Positions 1 to 9,130 of a stretch of DNA of 64,000 bases are shown here, in pieces. The notes beneath the pieces are model-generated. The model saw only the letters and a list, made by a program, of their open reading frames with translations, had not been told where the DNA came from and searched no databases. Each line of letters starts with the position of its first letter. Positions within the stretch are counted from its first letter, which is position 1. Origin of the DNA: Parapontixanthobacter sp963736595 (lineage in GTDB: Bacteria > Pseudomonadota > Alphaproteobacteria > Sphingomonadales > Sphingomonadaceae); contig CAVTPG010000003.1 of NCBI GenBank assembly GCA_963736595.1, positions 9,878 to 73,877 of the forward strand. The letters run 5' to 3'. Made by a program: the position numbers and the translations under genes.

Positions 1-410
1 TAAAACGGGCTGCGGTGATAGCCGAAGCGCCCGAAGCGGCTGTAACCATGCCACGGATCGAAGTAATTGCCGCGAAAGCCAGTGCTGCGAACGCGCTCGC
101 GGCCATTGTCGACGCCGTAATCGAAGCGCACCAGCAGCGAGGCGTTTTCCGGCGCCGCTTGGGTATAGCCAAGCCGCTCCATTTCCGCCTCGACGATATC
201 GGCATATTGCGCGAATTCCAGACCGCCCGCCAGCGCCGGATCGTCGGCGACGACGGCAAATGTTTCACCCTGCGGCGCAGGCAATTGCGTCTTGAAACGC
301 GAAACATCGGCGTTGAACGAAGGAGTGGCACAGGCGCTGATCGCGCCCAGCATGAGAGGAGCCGCCGCCAGTTTCAGCATTCGCCCCCGATTGGAAAAAT
401 CGAATTTCAT
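1..410 (-). CDS. DUF4136-like lipoprotein (partial, runs off the left edge)
   Basis: The reading frame opens at an ATG at 410 on the minus strand and stays open to base 1, so the C-terminus lies outside the window; 136 residues are visible. The N-terminus has a short basic start, a hydrophobic stretch and a lipobox (ISAC, Cys at about residue 27), so the product should be an acylated outer-membrane or periplasmic lipoprotein. Later residues (VADDPAL, a Tyr-Ala-Asp-Ile helix, then a Tyr/Phe/Gly/Arg-rich YFDPWHGYS segment) resemble DUF4136 proteins, whose role is unknown. The 192 bases upstream, before trpS, presumably hold its promoter. Confidence 0.75.
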   Translation of the reverse strand, partial: MKFDFSNRGRMLKLAAAPLMLGAISACATPSFNADVSRFKTQLPAPQGETFAVVADDPALAGGLEFAQYADIVEAEMERLGYTQAAPENASLLVRFDYGVDNGRERVRSTGFRGNYFDPWHGYSRFGRFGYHRSPF

Positions 411-602
411 CGTTTCAAGTCCTCTTAAAGCACTTACAAATGGCCGATCGCTCCCTTTTACACGATGGCACGTCTGTCAGCTAATCTGCCCTGTATACAC
501 GGCAGGGATGAACCCGCTTTGAATAAGGTTTGTCGAGACATTAACGCCAAACACCTCAATAGGTTGCACATTTTTTGAGCGAGCGAGGCCCGCGTTTGTG
601 GC

Positions 603-1637
603 TTATGTGCGCAACAGGCCCAATGCTTCGTAAGTGGCATCGAGAGTCGGTTCGGCGAGGTCGCGCGCCTTGGCACCGCCGTCCGCCAGCACGCTCGCTA
701 AGGCCGTCTGATCCTGCATCAGTGCGTTGAACCGCTCCGAAATCGGCCGCAAAGTCTCGACCAGCAATTCACCCAGCGCAGACTTGAACGCGCCAAACCC
801 TTGTCCGCCGAAGTCCGCCAGCACGTTTTCGGCGCTGGTTTCGGCCAGTGCGGCGTAGATCGTGACGAGGTTCAGCGCCTCGGCGCGCTCCTTCAATCCG
901 GCCAATTCAGAGGGTAGCGGTTCGGCGTCAGTCTTGGCTTTCTTGATCTTCTTCATCACCGTGTCGGCGTCATCGGCCAGTGCGATGCGGCTCATCTCCG
1001 ACGGGTCGGATTTGCTCATCTTGGCTGTGCCATCGCGCAGGCACATGATCCGCGCGGCCTGCGGCGGGATGTAAGGTTCGGGCGCGGTGAATACTGGCGC
1101 GTCTTCCGAAGCAAAGTCGGTATTGAACTTTTGCGCAATGTCGCGGGCCAGCTCCAGATGCTGCTTCTGATCGTCGCCCACCGGCACATGGGTCGCCTGA
1201 TACAGCAGCACGTCGGCGGCTTGCAGCACCGGATAGGCGAACAGCGCGATACTCGCTCCCTCGCGGTTCTTGCCCGCCTTGTCCTTCCACTGCGTCATGC
1301 GATTGAGCCAGCCCATCCGCGCCGTGCCGTTAAGCAGCCACTGCAATTCGGCATGAGCGGGGACTTGCGCCTGATTGAACAGGATGGCGCGGTCGGGATC
1401 GACTCCGCACGCCAGCAGCGATGCCGCCATTTCCAGCGTATTCGCGCGCAATTCGGCGGGATCGTGCGGCATGGAAATCGCGTGCAGATCGGCGAGGAAA
1501 TACAGGCATTGCCCACCCGCCATTTGCGCCTCGTCCTGCATTTTTACGTAATTGCGGATCGCGCCGAGGTAATTGCCCAGATGCGGCTTGCCTGTGGGCT
1601 GGATGCCGGAAACGACTCGCATGGCACTTTGCGTCAT
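603..1637 (-). CDS. trpS: tryptophanyl-tRNA synthetase
   Basis: Class I aminoacyl-tRNA synthetase that activates Trp and charges tRNA-Trp in the cytoplasm. The 344-residue product has the normal length for bacterial TrpRS. The ATP-binding HIGH motif appears as PHLGNY near residue 18, after SGIQPTG, and the KMSKS loop is intact as AKMSKSDPS. I choose the ATG at 1637 because it overlaps the murJ stop as ATGA, which suggests translational coupling; an in-frame ATG at 1622 is the alternative. The frame stays open far upstream inside murJ, but that stretch is not TrpRS-like. The murJ-trpS pair looks like one transcript. Confidence 0.97.
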   Translation of the reverse strand: MTQSAMRVVSGIQPTGKPHLGNYLGAIRNYVKMQDEAQMAGGQCLYFLADLHAISMPHDPAELRANTLEMAASLLACGVDPDRAILFNQAQVPAHAELQWLLNGTARMGWLNRMTQWKDKAGKNREGASIALFAYPVLQAADVLLYQATHVPVGDDQKQHLELARDIAQKFNTDFASEDAPVFTAPEPYIPPQAARIMCLRDGTAKMSKSDPSEMSRIALADDADTVMKKIKKAKTDAEPLPSELAGLKERAEALNLVTIYAALAETSAENVLADFGGQGFGAFKSALGELLVETLRPISERFNALMQDQTALASVLADGGAKARDLAEPTLDATYEALGLLRT

Positions 1638-3220
1638 TCTGCAGGAGCTTTCTTTTTGATGAGCGTGGCAATGCGCTGCTTGTCGATGGCACCGACGGCA
1701 AAAGCGACGCCGAAATATACGATGGCCGAACATAGCACGAGCATCAACAGGGCAAACAGGCGAGCGATCAGACCGGCGGCATAGTAATCGGCCAGCAAAT
1801 CGCGGGCAAACCACAAAGCGGCGCCCATCGCCAATGCCGCGATCAGTTGCCGGAAAATGCGCAGCAACAAAGCGGGCGATGCCGTGTAATAATCGCGCTT
1901 CATCAGGACGATATACAGAAACCCGACATTGATCCATGCGCCGATGACGCTGGCATAAGCGACGCCGACGACGCCATAGCGATCGAGCAAAACGAGGTTG
2001 AACGTGATGAACACCGCCAGCGAGATAAAGGCGGCATAGACCGGCGTTTTCGTGTCCGCGCGGGCGTAGAAATTGGGGACCAGCACTTTTACCAGCACAT
2101 AGGCGGGCAGGCCCAGCACCAGCACTGCCAGTACGCTGCCCGTCATCGCGGCATCGGCCAGATCGAAGCGTCCGCCTTGGAAGATCATCGTCACGAATGG
2201 CGTTGCGCAAATGGCCAGCGCAACGGCTGCTGGGATGGTCAGCAGCATCGACAATTCGATGGCATCGGACTGGATCCGGTCAGCGCCTTCGCGGTTTTTG
2301 CTGCCGACGAATTTGGACAGCGTTGGCAGGATCGCAGTGGACAGCGCGATACCGATAATGCCGAGCGGTAACTGGTTCAGGCGATCGGCATAATTCATAT
2401 AGCTGACCGAACCGCTTTCCAACTGATTGAGAAAATACAGCTGCACCAGCGTGTTGATCTGATACGCACCGCCGCCGATGGCTGCGGGCAGGGCGATGAT
2501 GCCCAACCGTTTCACTTCGGGCGTCAGCCTTGGCCATAGCAGTTTCGGGCGGAACCCCTCGACTCTGACCCACACATACAGCCACACGAGCTGCATCACG
2601 CCCGCGCCAGTCACGGCCCAGGCAATGCCATAGGCGACTTGCTCGACGCTGGCCCCGTTCGCGATGGCGCGCTCGCCCAGCAGCAGCGCGCCGATCAGCA
2701 CGATGTTGAGGATAATCGGAAAGCTGGCTCCCGGTGCAAAGCGCGACACGGAATTCAGCATTCCGGTGAACAAAGTGACCATGCTGACCAGCAGAATATA
2801 GGGGAACATGATCCGCGCAAAATCGACCGATAAGGCGAATTGGTCCGGCTCCACCGGCTTTTCCGCCAGCACCCAAATGACCGCCGGCATGGCCAGCAGG
2901 AACACCGCCACCAGCGCGATCAGCACCGGCAGAAATACGCTCAGCACATCGTGGCTGAAGCTCTTGGCTTCCTCCAGCCCGTCTGTGCCTTCGCCCGATC
3001 CGTTAAGCCGCTTGGAAAACATCGGCACGAAGGCGGCGGAAAACGCGCCTTCGGCAAACAAGCGGCGAAACACGTTCGGGATGATGAACGCCTGAAACCA
3101 GGCATCGGTTACGGCATTCGCGCCCAGAACCCGCGCAAAAATCATCTCGCGCGCCATACCGGCGACGCGGCTGACCATCGTCAACCCGCCGATCGTTCCG
3201 ACATTTTTTAAAAGGCTCAT
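1634..3220 (-). CDS. murJ: lipid II flippase MurJ
   Basis: Inner-membrane MOP-superfamily protein that moves lipid II to the periplasmic face for peptidoglycan synthesis. At 528 residues it has the typical length. The N-terminus (SLLKNVGTIGGLTMVSR, then REMIFARVLGA) is the family hallmark, and FRRLFAEGAFSAAFVP is the conserved MurJ/MviN signature. About 14 hydrophobic segments can be seen. It ends in a Lys-rich tail whose stop overlaps the trpS start by 4 bases. secB lies 42 bases upstream on the same strand, so secB-murJ-trpS may be co-transcribed. Confidence 0.97.
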   Translation of the reverse strand: MSLLKNVGTIGGLTMVSRVAGMAREMIFARVLGANAVTDAWFQAFIIPNVFRRLFAEGAFSAAFVPMFSKRLNGSGEGTDGLEEAKSFSHDVLSVFLPVLIALVAVFLLAMPAVIWVLAEKPVEPDQFALSVDFARIMFPYILLVSMVTLFTGMLNSVSRFAPGASFPIILNIVLIGALLLGERAIANGASVEQVAYGIAWAVTGAGVMQLVWLYVWVRVEGFRPKLLWPRLTPEVKRLGIIALPAAIGGGAYQINTLVQLYFLNQLESGSVSYMNYADRLNQLPLGIIGIALSTAILPTLSKFVGSKNREGADRIQSDAIELSMLLTIPAAVALAICATPFVTMIFQGGRFDLADAAMTGSVLAVLVLGLPAYVLVKVLVPNFYARADTKTPVYAAFISLAVFITFNLVLLDRYGVVGVAYASVIGAWINVGFLYIVLMKRDYYTASPALLLRIFRQLIAALAMGAALWFARDLLADYYAAGLIARLFALLMLVLCSAIVYFGVAFAVGAIDKQRIATLIKKKAPAE

Positions 3221-3262
3221 CGCATCATGCCCCGATCTGGCTCACGATGCGGCCCTTATGCT

Positions 3263-3799
3263 TCAGGCTTGCTCGGCAGGTGGCGTCTCGCCCGCACCGG
3301 CGGCAGCTTCCTGCTGACGCTTGGCTTGCATCTGCTGAACATACAGCCCGTTGAAATCGACCGGATCGAGTTGCAATGGCGGGAAACCGGCATCCTGCAC
3401 GGCATCGGCAACCACCCGGCGCAGGAACGGGAACAGCAAACGCGGCGCTTCGGCGAACAGGAATGCGTGTGCCTGTTCTTCGGGGATATTGCGCAATCCG
3501 ATGAGGCCCGCATAAGCCAGCTCGACCAGATAAAACTCGCCTTTTTCGCCCTTGGCGGTGACGTTCACTTTCAATTCGACTTCGTGAACTTCCTCGTTCA
3601 CCTGACTGGAGGCGATGTTGAATTGCACATCGACTTGCGGCGAATCTTCCCATTGATAGCATGATGGTGCGTTGGGATTTTCAACCGACAGATCCTTGAC
3701 ATATTGCGAGATAATTCCGGCGCTCGGCTGGTTATCGGCCCCGTTCGGTGCAGCGTTCCCTGTGTCCAGGTCCGTCAATACGTCGTTTTCGTCAGCCAT
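3263..3799 (-). CDS. secB: protein-export chaperone SecB
   Basis: Cytoplasmic tetrameric chaperone that keeps Sec-dependent preproteins unfolded and hands them to SecA. The protein is 178 residues, slightly longer than enteric SecB because of an acidic/Asn-rich N-terminal tail and an Ala/Glu-rich C-terminal tail, both common in alphaproteobacteria. The core has QYVKDLSVENPNAP, the family's first strand, and later LFPFLRRVVADAVQDAGFPPLQLDPVDF, the conserved C-terminal helix and loop. I place the start at ATG 3799 (MADEN); the frame is open further upstream, but that part is Arg-rich, not SecB-like, and reaches into the divergent promoter region. Confidence 0.96.
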   Translation of the reverse strand: MADENDVLTDLDTGNAAPNGADNQPSAGIISQYVKDLSVENPNAPSCYQWEDSPQVDVQFNIASSQVNEEVHEVELKVNVTAKGEKGEFYLVELAYAGLIGLRNIPEEQAHAFLFAEAPRLLFPFLRRVVADAVQDAGFPPLQLDPVDFNGLYVQQMQAKRQQEAAAGAGETPPAEQA

Positions 3800-4078
3800 G
3801 TGGTCTCGTGCTTTCTGTCTAGCAAATATATGGGTTTTCGGATTGGTTGCGCGCCTAGCACCGCCAAAGCGGCATCGCAATGCAGCAGTTAATCGGGTGA
3901 AGGCCGCTATCGTGAAGGCGCGGCGGTTCACGACAAGGCTTCGGTTCAGCCGGTCCCTTGGTCGGACGATCAGAATCATTGCCGAATTGTAATTCAGTCC
4001 TATTTAAGGCACGAGCGTACATAAGACGGACAGCGGTTTGAATTTTCGCCGCAATGACAACCAACGGGTGCTGATACA
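3800..4078. promoter_or_regulatory. divergent intergenic region between secB and the Tim44-like gene
   Basis: This 279-base gap separates two divergent genes and must carry both promoters. I see no RNA gene, repeat or clear operator in it. Stop codons in the frame of the Tim44-like gene lie just upstream of its TTG, which limits how far that gene can extend. Confidence 0.4.
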
Positions 4079-4732
4079 TTGATCTTCGAAATCGTCATAC
4101 TTGCCTTGATCGCTGCCTTTTTGGGAATGCGTCTTTATTCGGTGCTGGGACGCCGTGCCGATCATGAAGAAGAGATCGTGCCGCATCGCTTTCGCGAGCG
4201 TGAGGATAAACCTGCTGTGCCCACTGCGATCCGGCCGACGGTAACGACGCAAACCGCTGCGCAAGTTCAGGGCGCACCACCGGCGGTCGAACGCGGCGTG
4301 CGCGAGATTGCCGCCGCCGACGCCAGCTTCGACATTATTGGCTTCGTCGAAGGCGCGAAAAGCGCGTATGAAGTCATCCTCGAAGCATTTTGGGAAGCGG
4401 ACAAGGACACACTGCGCGAATTGTGCGACGACGATGTCTATGACGGGTTTGCCTCGGCTATCGATGCACGGGTTGCTGCAGGCGAGACGGTCTCGAACAA
4501 GCTGATCCGGATCGAGGAATCCACCATCAAGATGGCCGAACTGGATGGCCGCATTGCGCGAGTCGCGGTGCTGTTTGTGGCCGATATCTCGGCTGTGACG
4601 CGCGACAAGCAAGAAGCCGTCATCGGCGGGTCGCTCGATGATGCCGTGGAAAGCCGCGATGTGTGGACCTTCAGCCGCCATGTCGATTCGCCCGATCCGA
4701 ACTGGATACTGGACGAAACCGACGAAGGCTGA
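4079..4732 (+). CDS. Tim44/TimA-family putative adaptor protein
   Basis: The 217-residue protein has one N-terminal membrane helix (IFEIVILALIAAFLGMRLYSVL), a charged Pro/Ala linker and a C-terminal Tim44-like domain (about residues 85-215) that starts around FDIIGFVEGAKSAYEVILEAFWEADKDTL. Mitochondrial Tim44 tethers the import motor; the bacterial TimA function is not settled, but it acts at the inner membrane. The start is TTG at 4079; no ATG or GTG lies between it and the upstream in-frame stop at 4055. The gene is divergent from secB and followed by mltA and an Smr gene, an order I associate with sphingomonads, which hints at a link to export or envelope work. Confidence 0.85.
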   Translation: MIFEIVILALIAAFLGMRLYSVLGRRADHEEEIVPHRFREREDKPAVPTAIRPTVTTQTAAQVQGAPPAVERGVREIAAADASFDIIGFVEGAKSAYEVILEAFWEADKDTLRELCDDDVYDGFASAIDARVAAGETVSNKLIRIEESTIKMAELDGRIARVAVLFVADISAVTRDKQEAVIGGSLDDAVESRDVWTFSRHVDSPDPNWILDETDEG

Positions 4733-4826
4733 ATTTGCGGCGCTTTTATAGCGCGCGTAACTTAAGCGGGGCCCGGATAACATCTGCAGATCAGGGGCAG
4801 ATGAGAAAGTGGAGCACCATTTGCCC

Positions 4827-6084
4827 ATGAATTTTACCAAGCTGGCCGTTGCCGCTCTGTCCACGTCACTGCTGCTGTCTGCCTGTGTGCGGATTGTGCC
4901 GGAAACCGCCGCGCCTCCGCCGGTTGCTGGGCCGACACCACCGACAACAACGCCGCCAGTTGCACCAACACCCGCTCCGACGCCCACGCCAGCCGCGCCC
5001 GTGCTGGAGCGCGCGACCGAAGCACAGCTTTCCTACGGTCCCGCCATTCGCGAGCTGGGTATGAGCGTGCCCGATGCCAGCGCCGCGTTGCGGTCCTTTG
5101 CCGAAAGCTGCCCCAAAGATCCTCGCGCGCACCGACCGTAGCGGGCTTACGCGCGCAGCCGCCTGGCAGACGGCTTGCGATGCCGCTGCCGATTGGCCGG
5201 GCGATGCCGCACCCCGTTTTTTTGAAACGCATTTCGAAACCGTGCGCGTCGGCGATGGCAACGCCTTTGCGACCGGCTATTTCGAACCGGAGATATTGGG
5301 CAGCCGCACACGCCGCCCGGGATATGATACGCCGGTCTATAAAATGCCGGATGACTTGGTGCGTGGCTGGTCCGCCGACATTCCCGAAGCCGAACGCGAG
5401 GGTCGCCCGCCCTTGGGCCGCTACACCGACACCCGCGAATTCAGCGCCTATTACGAGCGCGCCGAGATCGAGGAAGGCGCATTGGCCGGGCGCGGGCTGG
5501 AAATTGCCTGGGCAGCGGACCCGATCGAATTGTTTTTCCTGCAAATCCAAGGGTCGGGACGGCTGAAACTGCCCGATGGTTCGGTCATGCGGATTGGCTA
5601 TGCCGGGCAAAACGGACGCGAATATGTCGGCATCGGGTCAGTCATGCGCCAGCAGGGTCTGATCGGCGAGGGACCGGGCCAATATCCCGGCAGTATGCAG
5701 GGCATTCAGCAATATTTGCGCGAACGCCCCGCCGAAGGGCGCGAATTGATGCGTCTCAACAAAAGCTGGATATTCTTTCGCGAATTGACCGGAGATGGCC
5801 CGCTTGGCTCGATCGGCGTCCCGGTCCGGCGCGAGAGCAGCGTGGCGGTCGATCCGCGCTTCGTACCGTACGGCGCGCCGGTGTGGCTGGACCTCGATCG
5901 CACAGTCGCGAACGGCCTGTGGATCGCGCAGGATACCGGCGGCGCGATCAAGGGCGCGAACCGCTTCGACACGTTTTGGGGCGCGGGCGAGGATGCGCGA
6001 CTAATCGCGGGCGGCATGAGCGGACGCGGGCAAGCCCTCATTCTGTTGCCGAAGGGAAGCCTCGCTGCACTGAACGCGCAATGA
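4827..6084 (+). pseudogene. mltA: lytic murein transglycosylase A, frameshifted
   Basis: MltA is an outer-membrane lipoprotein that cleaves glycan strands of peptidoglycan to 1,6-anhydro products. The N-terminal part (ATG 4827, signal sequence, lipobox LSAC, long Pro/Thr/Ala linker, then SYGPAIRELGMSVPDASAALRSF) reads in one frame and hits a stop at 5139-5141. The MltA and 3D domains continue one frame over from about 5116 to 6084 (GYFEPEILGSR, YAGQNGREYVGIG, VAVDPRFVPYGAPVWLD, WIAQDTGGAIKGANRFD). Both halves are well conserved, and removing one base in the CCCCAAAG tract at 5111-5118 joins them as SCPK-ILARTDRSG. It is therefore either a recent single-base frameshift or a sequence error. Confidence 0.88.
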
Positions 6085-6091
6085 GCAGGCG

Positions 6092-6680
6092 ATGAGCGCA
6101 CACGGCAAAGCACCGCGCGGTCTGTCGGTCGAGGAAGCGGCGGTGTGGAACCGCGTGGCGCAGACGGTGACGCCGCTGGCAGGGAAAGCGCGGCTGATCG
6201 CGGCTCCGCATGGTGCTGGTGATTTGCCGCCAGCAAAACCGGTCAGGCCCAATCCTGTTAAGCCTGTGAAAGCGCCGCGCGCGCCGCTTTTTACGCCGCC
6301 GCGGAAACTGCCCGTAGCGCGGGTCGGCCATCATCCGGGGCTGGATTCGCATTGGGAGCGGCGGCTGAAAATCAGGCTCGCTCGACCCGGATTTTACGCT
6401 GGATTTGCACGGGCATGGCCTCGACAGCGCGTATCACCGGCTGGATCGCGGGATTGCGCAGGCTCGCGCGATGGGCGCACGCGTGGTGCTGCTGATTGCG
6501 GGCAAACACCGTCCGGTCGAAGCGGCAGATCGCGGAGAAAAACGCGGCGCAATCCGGGCCAAGGTGCTCGATTGGCTGGCCGCTGGACAGCACGGCTCTG
6601 CAATTGCAGCGGTTCGCAAGGCGCATCGCAAACATGGCGGCGAGGGCGCGCTGTACCTAGTGCTGAAACGCGAACGCTGA
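6092..6680 (+). pseudogene. Smr/MutS2 C-terminal domain protein, frameshifted
   Basis: Smr domains are small nucleases or nucleic-acid-binding modules; free-standing ones are common in proteobacteria. The start (MSAHGKAPRGLSVEEAAVWNRVAQTVTPL) and Pro/Lys-rich linker read in one frame to about 6370. The Smr domain reads in another frame: SGSLDPDFTLDLHGHGLDSAYHR holds the LDLHG motif, followed by VVLLIAGKH and RAKVLDWL. Dropping one A from the AAAA run at 6368-6371 joins the halves as WERRLK-SGSLDPDF. It lies 8 bases after mltA, which carries the same kind of change, so the two may share one cause. As written, only a truncated product would be made. Confidence 0.85.
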
Positions 6681-6727
6681 CGGTCAGCGGTTCACCATTA
6701 TCCGCGCACTAATAGGCCGCGCACATA

Positions 6728-7855
6728 TCAACCACATTGCCCACGATGGAGCAGCTTGTGATCGGCCAGCACCAGCGCCATCATCGCCGCGACAACCGGC
6801 GTTCCGCGTAGGCCCACACAGGGATCGTGCCGCCCCTTGGTCTGCACTACGGCTGCTTCGCCATCGCTATTGATCGTGTCCACCGGCGTCATAATCGAGC
6901 TGGTCGGTTTGAAGGCAACGCGGCACACGATCGGCTGTCCGGTGGAGATACCTCCGGCGGTTCCGCCCGCATGATTGGCCGCGAAGGCCGGACCGCTTGC
7001 TACACCCGCATCATCGCCATCCTGATCGCCATCGCCATCAAACTTGCCACCAGCCTTCTGGCCGGGCGACATGGCATCGGCATTCTGCTCGCCCGACAAA
7101 CGCGCAGCATCGAACCCGTCGCCGATCTCGACGCCTTTCACCGCATTGATGCCCATCATCCCGGCGGCAAGATCCGCGTCCAGCTTGCCATAAACCGGCG
7201 CGCCCCAGCCTGCCGGAACGCCCGTCGCCACGCATTCGACGACCGCACCCAGCGACGAGCCGGATTTGCGCGCTGCATCGATCAGCCCCTCCCACCGTTT
7301 CGCTGCCCAGCTATCGGGGCAGAAAAATGGGTTCTGGCCGATCTGGTCATAGTCGATGGCATCGCGGTCGATCTTGTCGCCGCCCATCTCGACCACATAG
7401 GCAGTGATGCTGACCTCTGGAATGACCAGCCGCGCGACTGCGCCCGCTGCCACGCGCGCCGCCGTTTCCCGCGCACTCGAACGCCCGCCGCCGCGATAAT
7501 CGCGCAAGCCATATTTCGCGTCATAGGTGTAATCGGCATGGCCAGGACGATATGTCTTGGCGATTTCCGAGTAGTCCTTTGATCGCTGATCGGTATTCTC
7601 AATCATCAGCGAAATCGGTGTGCCGGTCGTCTTTCCCTCGAACACGCCGGACAGGATCTTGACCGCATCGGCTTCCTTGCGCTGCGTCGTGTATTTCGAC
7701 TGCCCCGGTTTGCGCGCGTCGAGAAATGGCTGGATCGCCTGCTCGTCCAGCACAAGCCCCGGCGGACAGCCATCGACCACCGCGCCCAGTGCTGGCCCGT
7801 GACTTTCGCCCCATGTCGTGAAGCGGAACATCCGCCCGAATGTATTGATGCTCAT
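6728..7855 (-). CDS. aroC: chorismate synthase
   Basis: Catalyses the last shikimate-pathway step, 5-enolpyruvylshikimate-3-phosphate to chorismate, with reduced FMN as cofactor. The 375-residue protein opens with MSINTFGRMFRFTTWGESHGPALGAVVDGCPPG, covering the first family signature (GESHG), and has the second signature around residue 120 (GLRDYRGGGRSSARET). The Ser-Gly-Glu-Gln-Asn-Ala-Asp segment and the C-terminal GRHDPCVGLRGTPVV block are also intact. It is convergent with the Smr gene and divergent from ruvA. It is a standalone gene, not fused to other aro functions. Confidence 0.97.
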   Translation of the reverse strand: MSINTFGRMFRFTTWGESHGPALGAVVDGCPPGLVLDEQAIQPFLDARKPGQSKYTTQRKEADAVKILSGVFEGKTTGTPISLMIENTDQRSKDYSEIAKTYRPGHADYTYDAKYGLRDYRGGGRSSARETAARVAAGAVARLVIPEVSITAYVVEMGGDKIDRDAIDYDQIGQNPFFCPDSWAAKRWEGLIDAARKSGSSLGAVVECVATGVPAGWGAPVYGKLDADLAAGMMGINAVKGVEIGDGFDAARLSGEQNADAMSPGQKAGGKFDGDGDQDGDDAGVASGPAFAANHAGGTAGGISTGQPIVCRVAFKPTSSIMTPVDTINSDGEAAVVQTKGRHDPCVGLRGTPVVAAMMALVLADHKLLHRGQCG

Positions 7856-7935
7856 GGACGCTACCTTTGTCCCAACTGTGGGGTGCTGTCCATAATCACT
7901 GGACCAAAGAGTTCTTTCCGCTCACATACATTCCT

Positions 7936-8547
7936 ATGATTGCCAAGCTGAAAGGACTGCTCGACGAAACCGGAAGCGATTGGGCCGTGATCGACGTGGG
8001 CGGGGTTGGCTACCTCGTGCATTGCTCGACCAAAACGCTCGCTGCGCTGGGCGAGCAAGGCGAGGCCTGCACCGTTTATACAGACTTGCAAGTGTCTGAA
8101 AACGATATGCGCTTGCTGGGGTTCGCCGCGGCATCGGAGCGCGACTGGTTCCGGTTGTTAACGCAGGTGCAGGGCGTTGGGAGCAAAGTGGCGCTGGCCA
8201 TCTTGTCCGCGCTGTCTGCCGATGAATTGCGCGGCGCGTGTGCGAGCGGCGATGCGGCAACCGTGTCGCGGGCGCAGGGGGTCGGGCCAAAGCTGGCCGG
8301 GCGCATCGTCAATGAACTGAAGGACAAGGTCGGCGCGATGCCTGGCGGTGGAGGCGGCACAGGGCTTGGCGGATCGAACATTGCGCCAGCGGGCGAGGCC
8401 AGCGCGGATGCGGTTTCGGCGCTGCAGAATCTGGGCTTCAAACCGGCCATCGCGGCGCAGGCCGTGGCGCGCGCGCAAAGCGAGCTGGGCGAGGATGCCA
8501 GCGAGAGCGACCTGATCCGCGTGGCTTTGAAAAAAGCGGCGAGATAG
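7936..8547 (+). CDS. ruvA: Holliday junction branch migration protein RuvA
   Basis: DNA-binding tetramer that recognises Holliday junctions and loads the RuvB motor. The 203-residue protein has the N-terminal OB domain (MIAKLKGLLDE, then VGGVGYLVHCS), the helix-hairpin-helix region (LLTQVQGVGSKVALAILSAL and AQGVGPKLAGRIVNEL), a Gly-rich linker and the C-terminal UBA-like domain III (DAVSALQNLGFKPAIAAQAVARA). The ATG at 7936 gives the normal N-terminus; the frame is open a little further upstream, but those residues are not family-like. It begins a plus-strand run that ends with ruvB, though two unrelated genes sit between them. Confidence 0.97.
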   Translation: MIAKLKGLLDETGSDWAVIDVGGVGYLVHCSTKTLAALGEQGEACTVYTDLQVSENDMRLLGFAAASERDWFRLLTQVQGVGSKVALAILSALSADELRGACASGDAATVSRAQGVGPKLAGRIVNELKDKVGAMPGGGGGTGLGGSNIAPAGEASADAVSALQNLGFKPAIAAQAVARAQSELGEDASESDLIRVALKKAAR

Positions 8548-8551
8548 GAGA

Positions 8552-9121
8552 ATGACGATGCGAGCGAGGTTCGGTGCGGCGATTGCGATGTGCCTGATGG
8601 TTTTGGCTCCGGCGGCTCCGAGTGCGGCATTGGCGCAGGATATGAGCGCATTTCAAACTGGTCCGGTGTTCGACGATTTCGGCCCGCACGCTGCAGTTGA
8701 AGGCATCGACAACGTGCCCGCCGACACGGAATTTTCGCACAGTTTCGATGTGGCCGAAGCAGGGCAAGACGGCGCGCGCAATCGCGGTTTTGAAAGCGCG
8801 GCGCGTTTTGCCAATATGCACGCCGCCGCCGGGGTTGATCCCGACAATATCCGCTTGGCCGTCGTAGTTCACGGAACGGCCTTGCGCGATCTGCTGAGCG
8901 ATGAAGCCTATGCGGCAAAGGATTATGGCGAGGCCAATCCCAGCAGCGCGATGGTGCGCACGATGCTGGATGCGGGCGTGCGGTTCATCATTTGCGGGCA
9001 AAGCGCGGCAGTCGCTGGGTTTGCGCGCGATGACTTCATCGAAGGCACGGAAATGGCGCTGTCGGCGATGACCGCTCACGCCTTGCTGCAACAGCGCGGC
9101 TACACGGTGAACCCGTTTTGA
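8552..9121 (+). CDS. periplasmic DsrE/DsrF-like protein
   Basis: The 189-residue protein has a cleavable signal peptide (MRARFGAAIAMCLMVLAPAAPSAALAQ) and a DsrE-like fold: VVVHGTALRDLLSDEAY and the terminal region AGVRFIICGQSAAVAGFARDDFIEGTEMALSAMTAHALLQQRGY, with one Cys in the usual place (ICGQS). DsrE-family proteins often act in sulfur relay; secreted versions like this one have no assigned role. It starts 5 bases after ruvA, so it is probably co-transcribed. Both ATGs near 8552 and 8558 are possible starts. Confidence 0.8.
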   Translation: MTMRARFGAAIAMCLMVLAPAAPSAALAQDMSAFQTGPVFDDFGPHAAVEGIDNVPADTEFSHSFDVAEAGQDGARNRGFESAARFANMHAAAGVDPDNIRLAVVVHGTALRDLLSDEAYAAKDYGEANPSSAMVRTMLDAGVRFIICGQSAAVAGFARDDFIEGTEMALSAMTAHALLQQRGYTVNPF

Positions 9122-9130
9122 GGAAGACAT

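Noticed and set aside
1638..2210. Extension of trpS upstream into murJ
   Set aside because: The added residues are low-complexity and overlap conserved murJ; the ATG at 1637 gives a normal TrpRS start coupled to the murJ stop.
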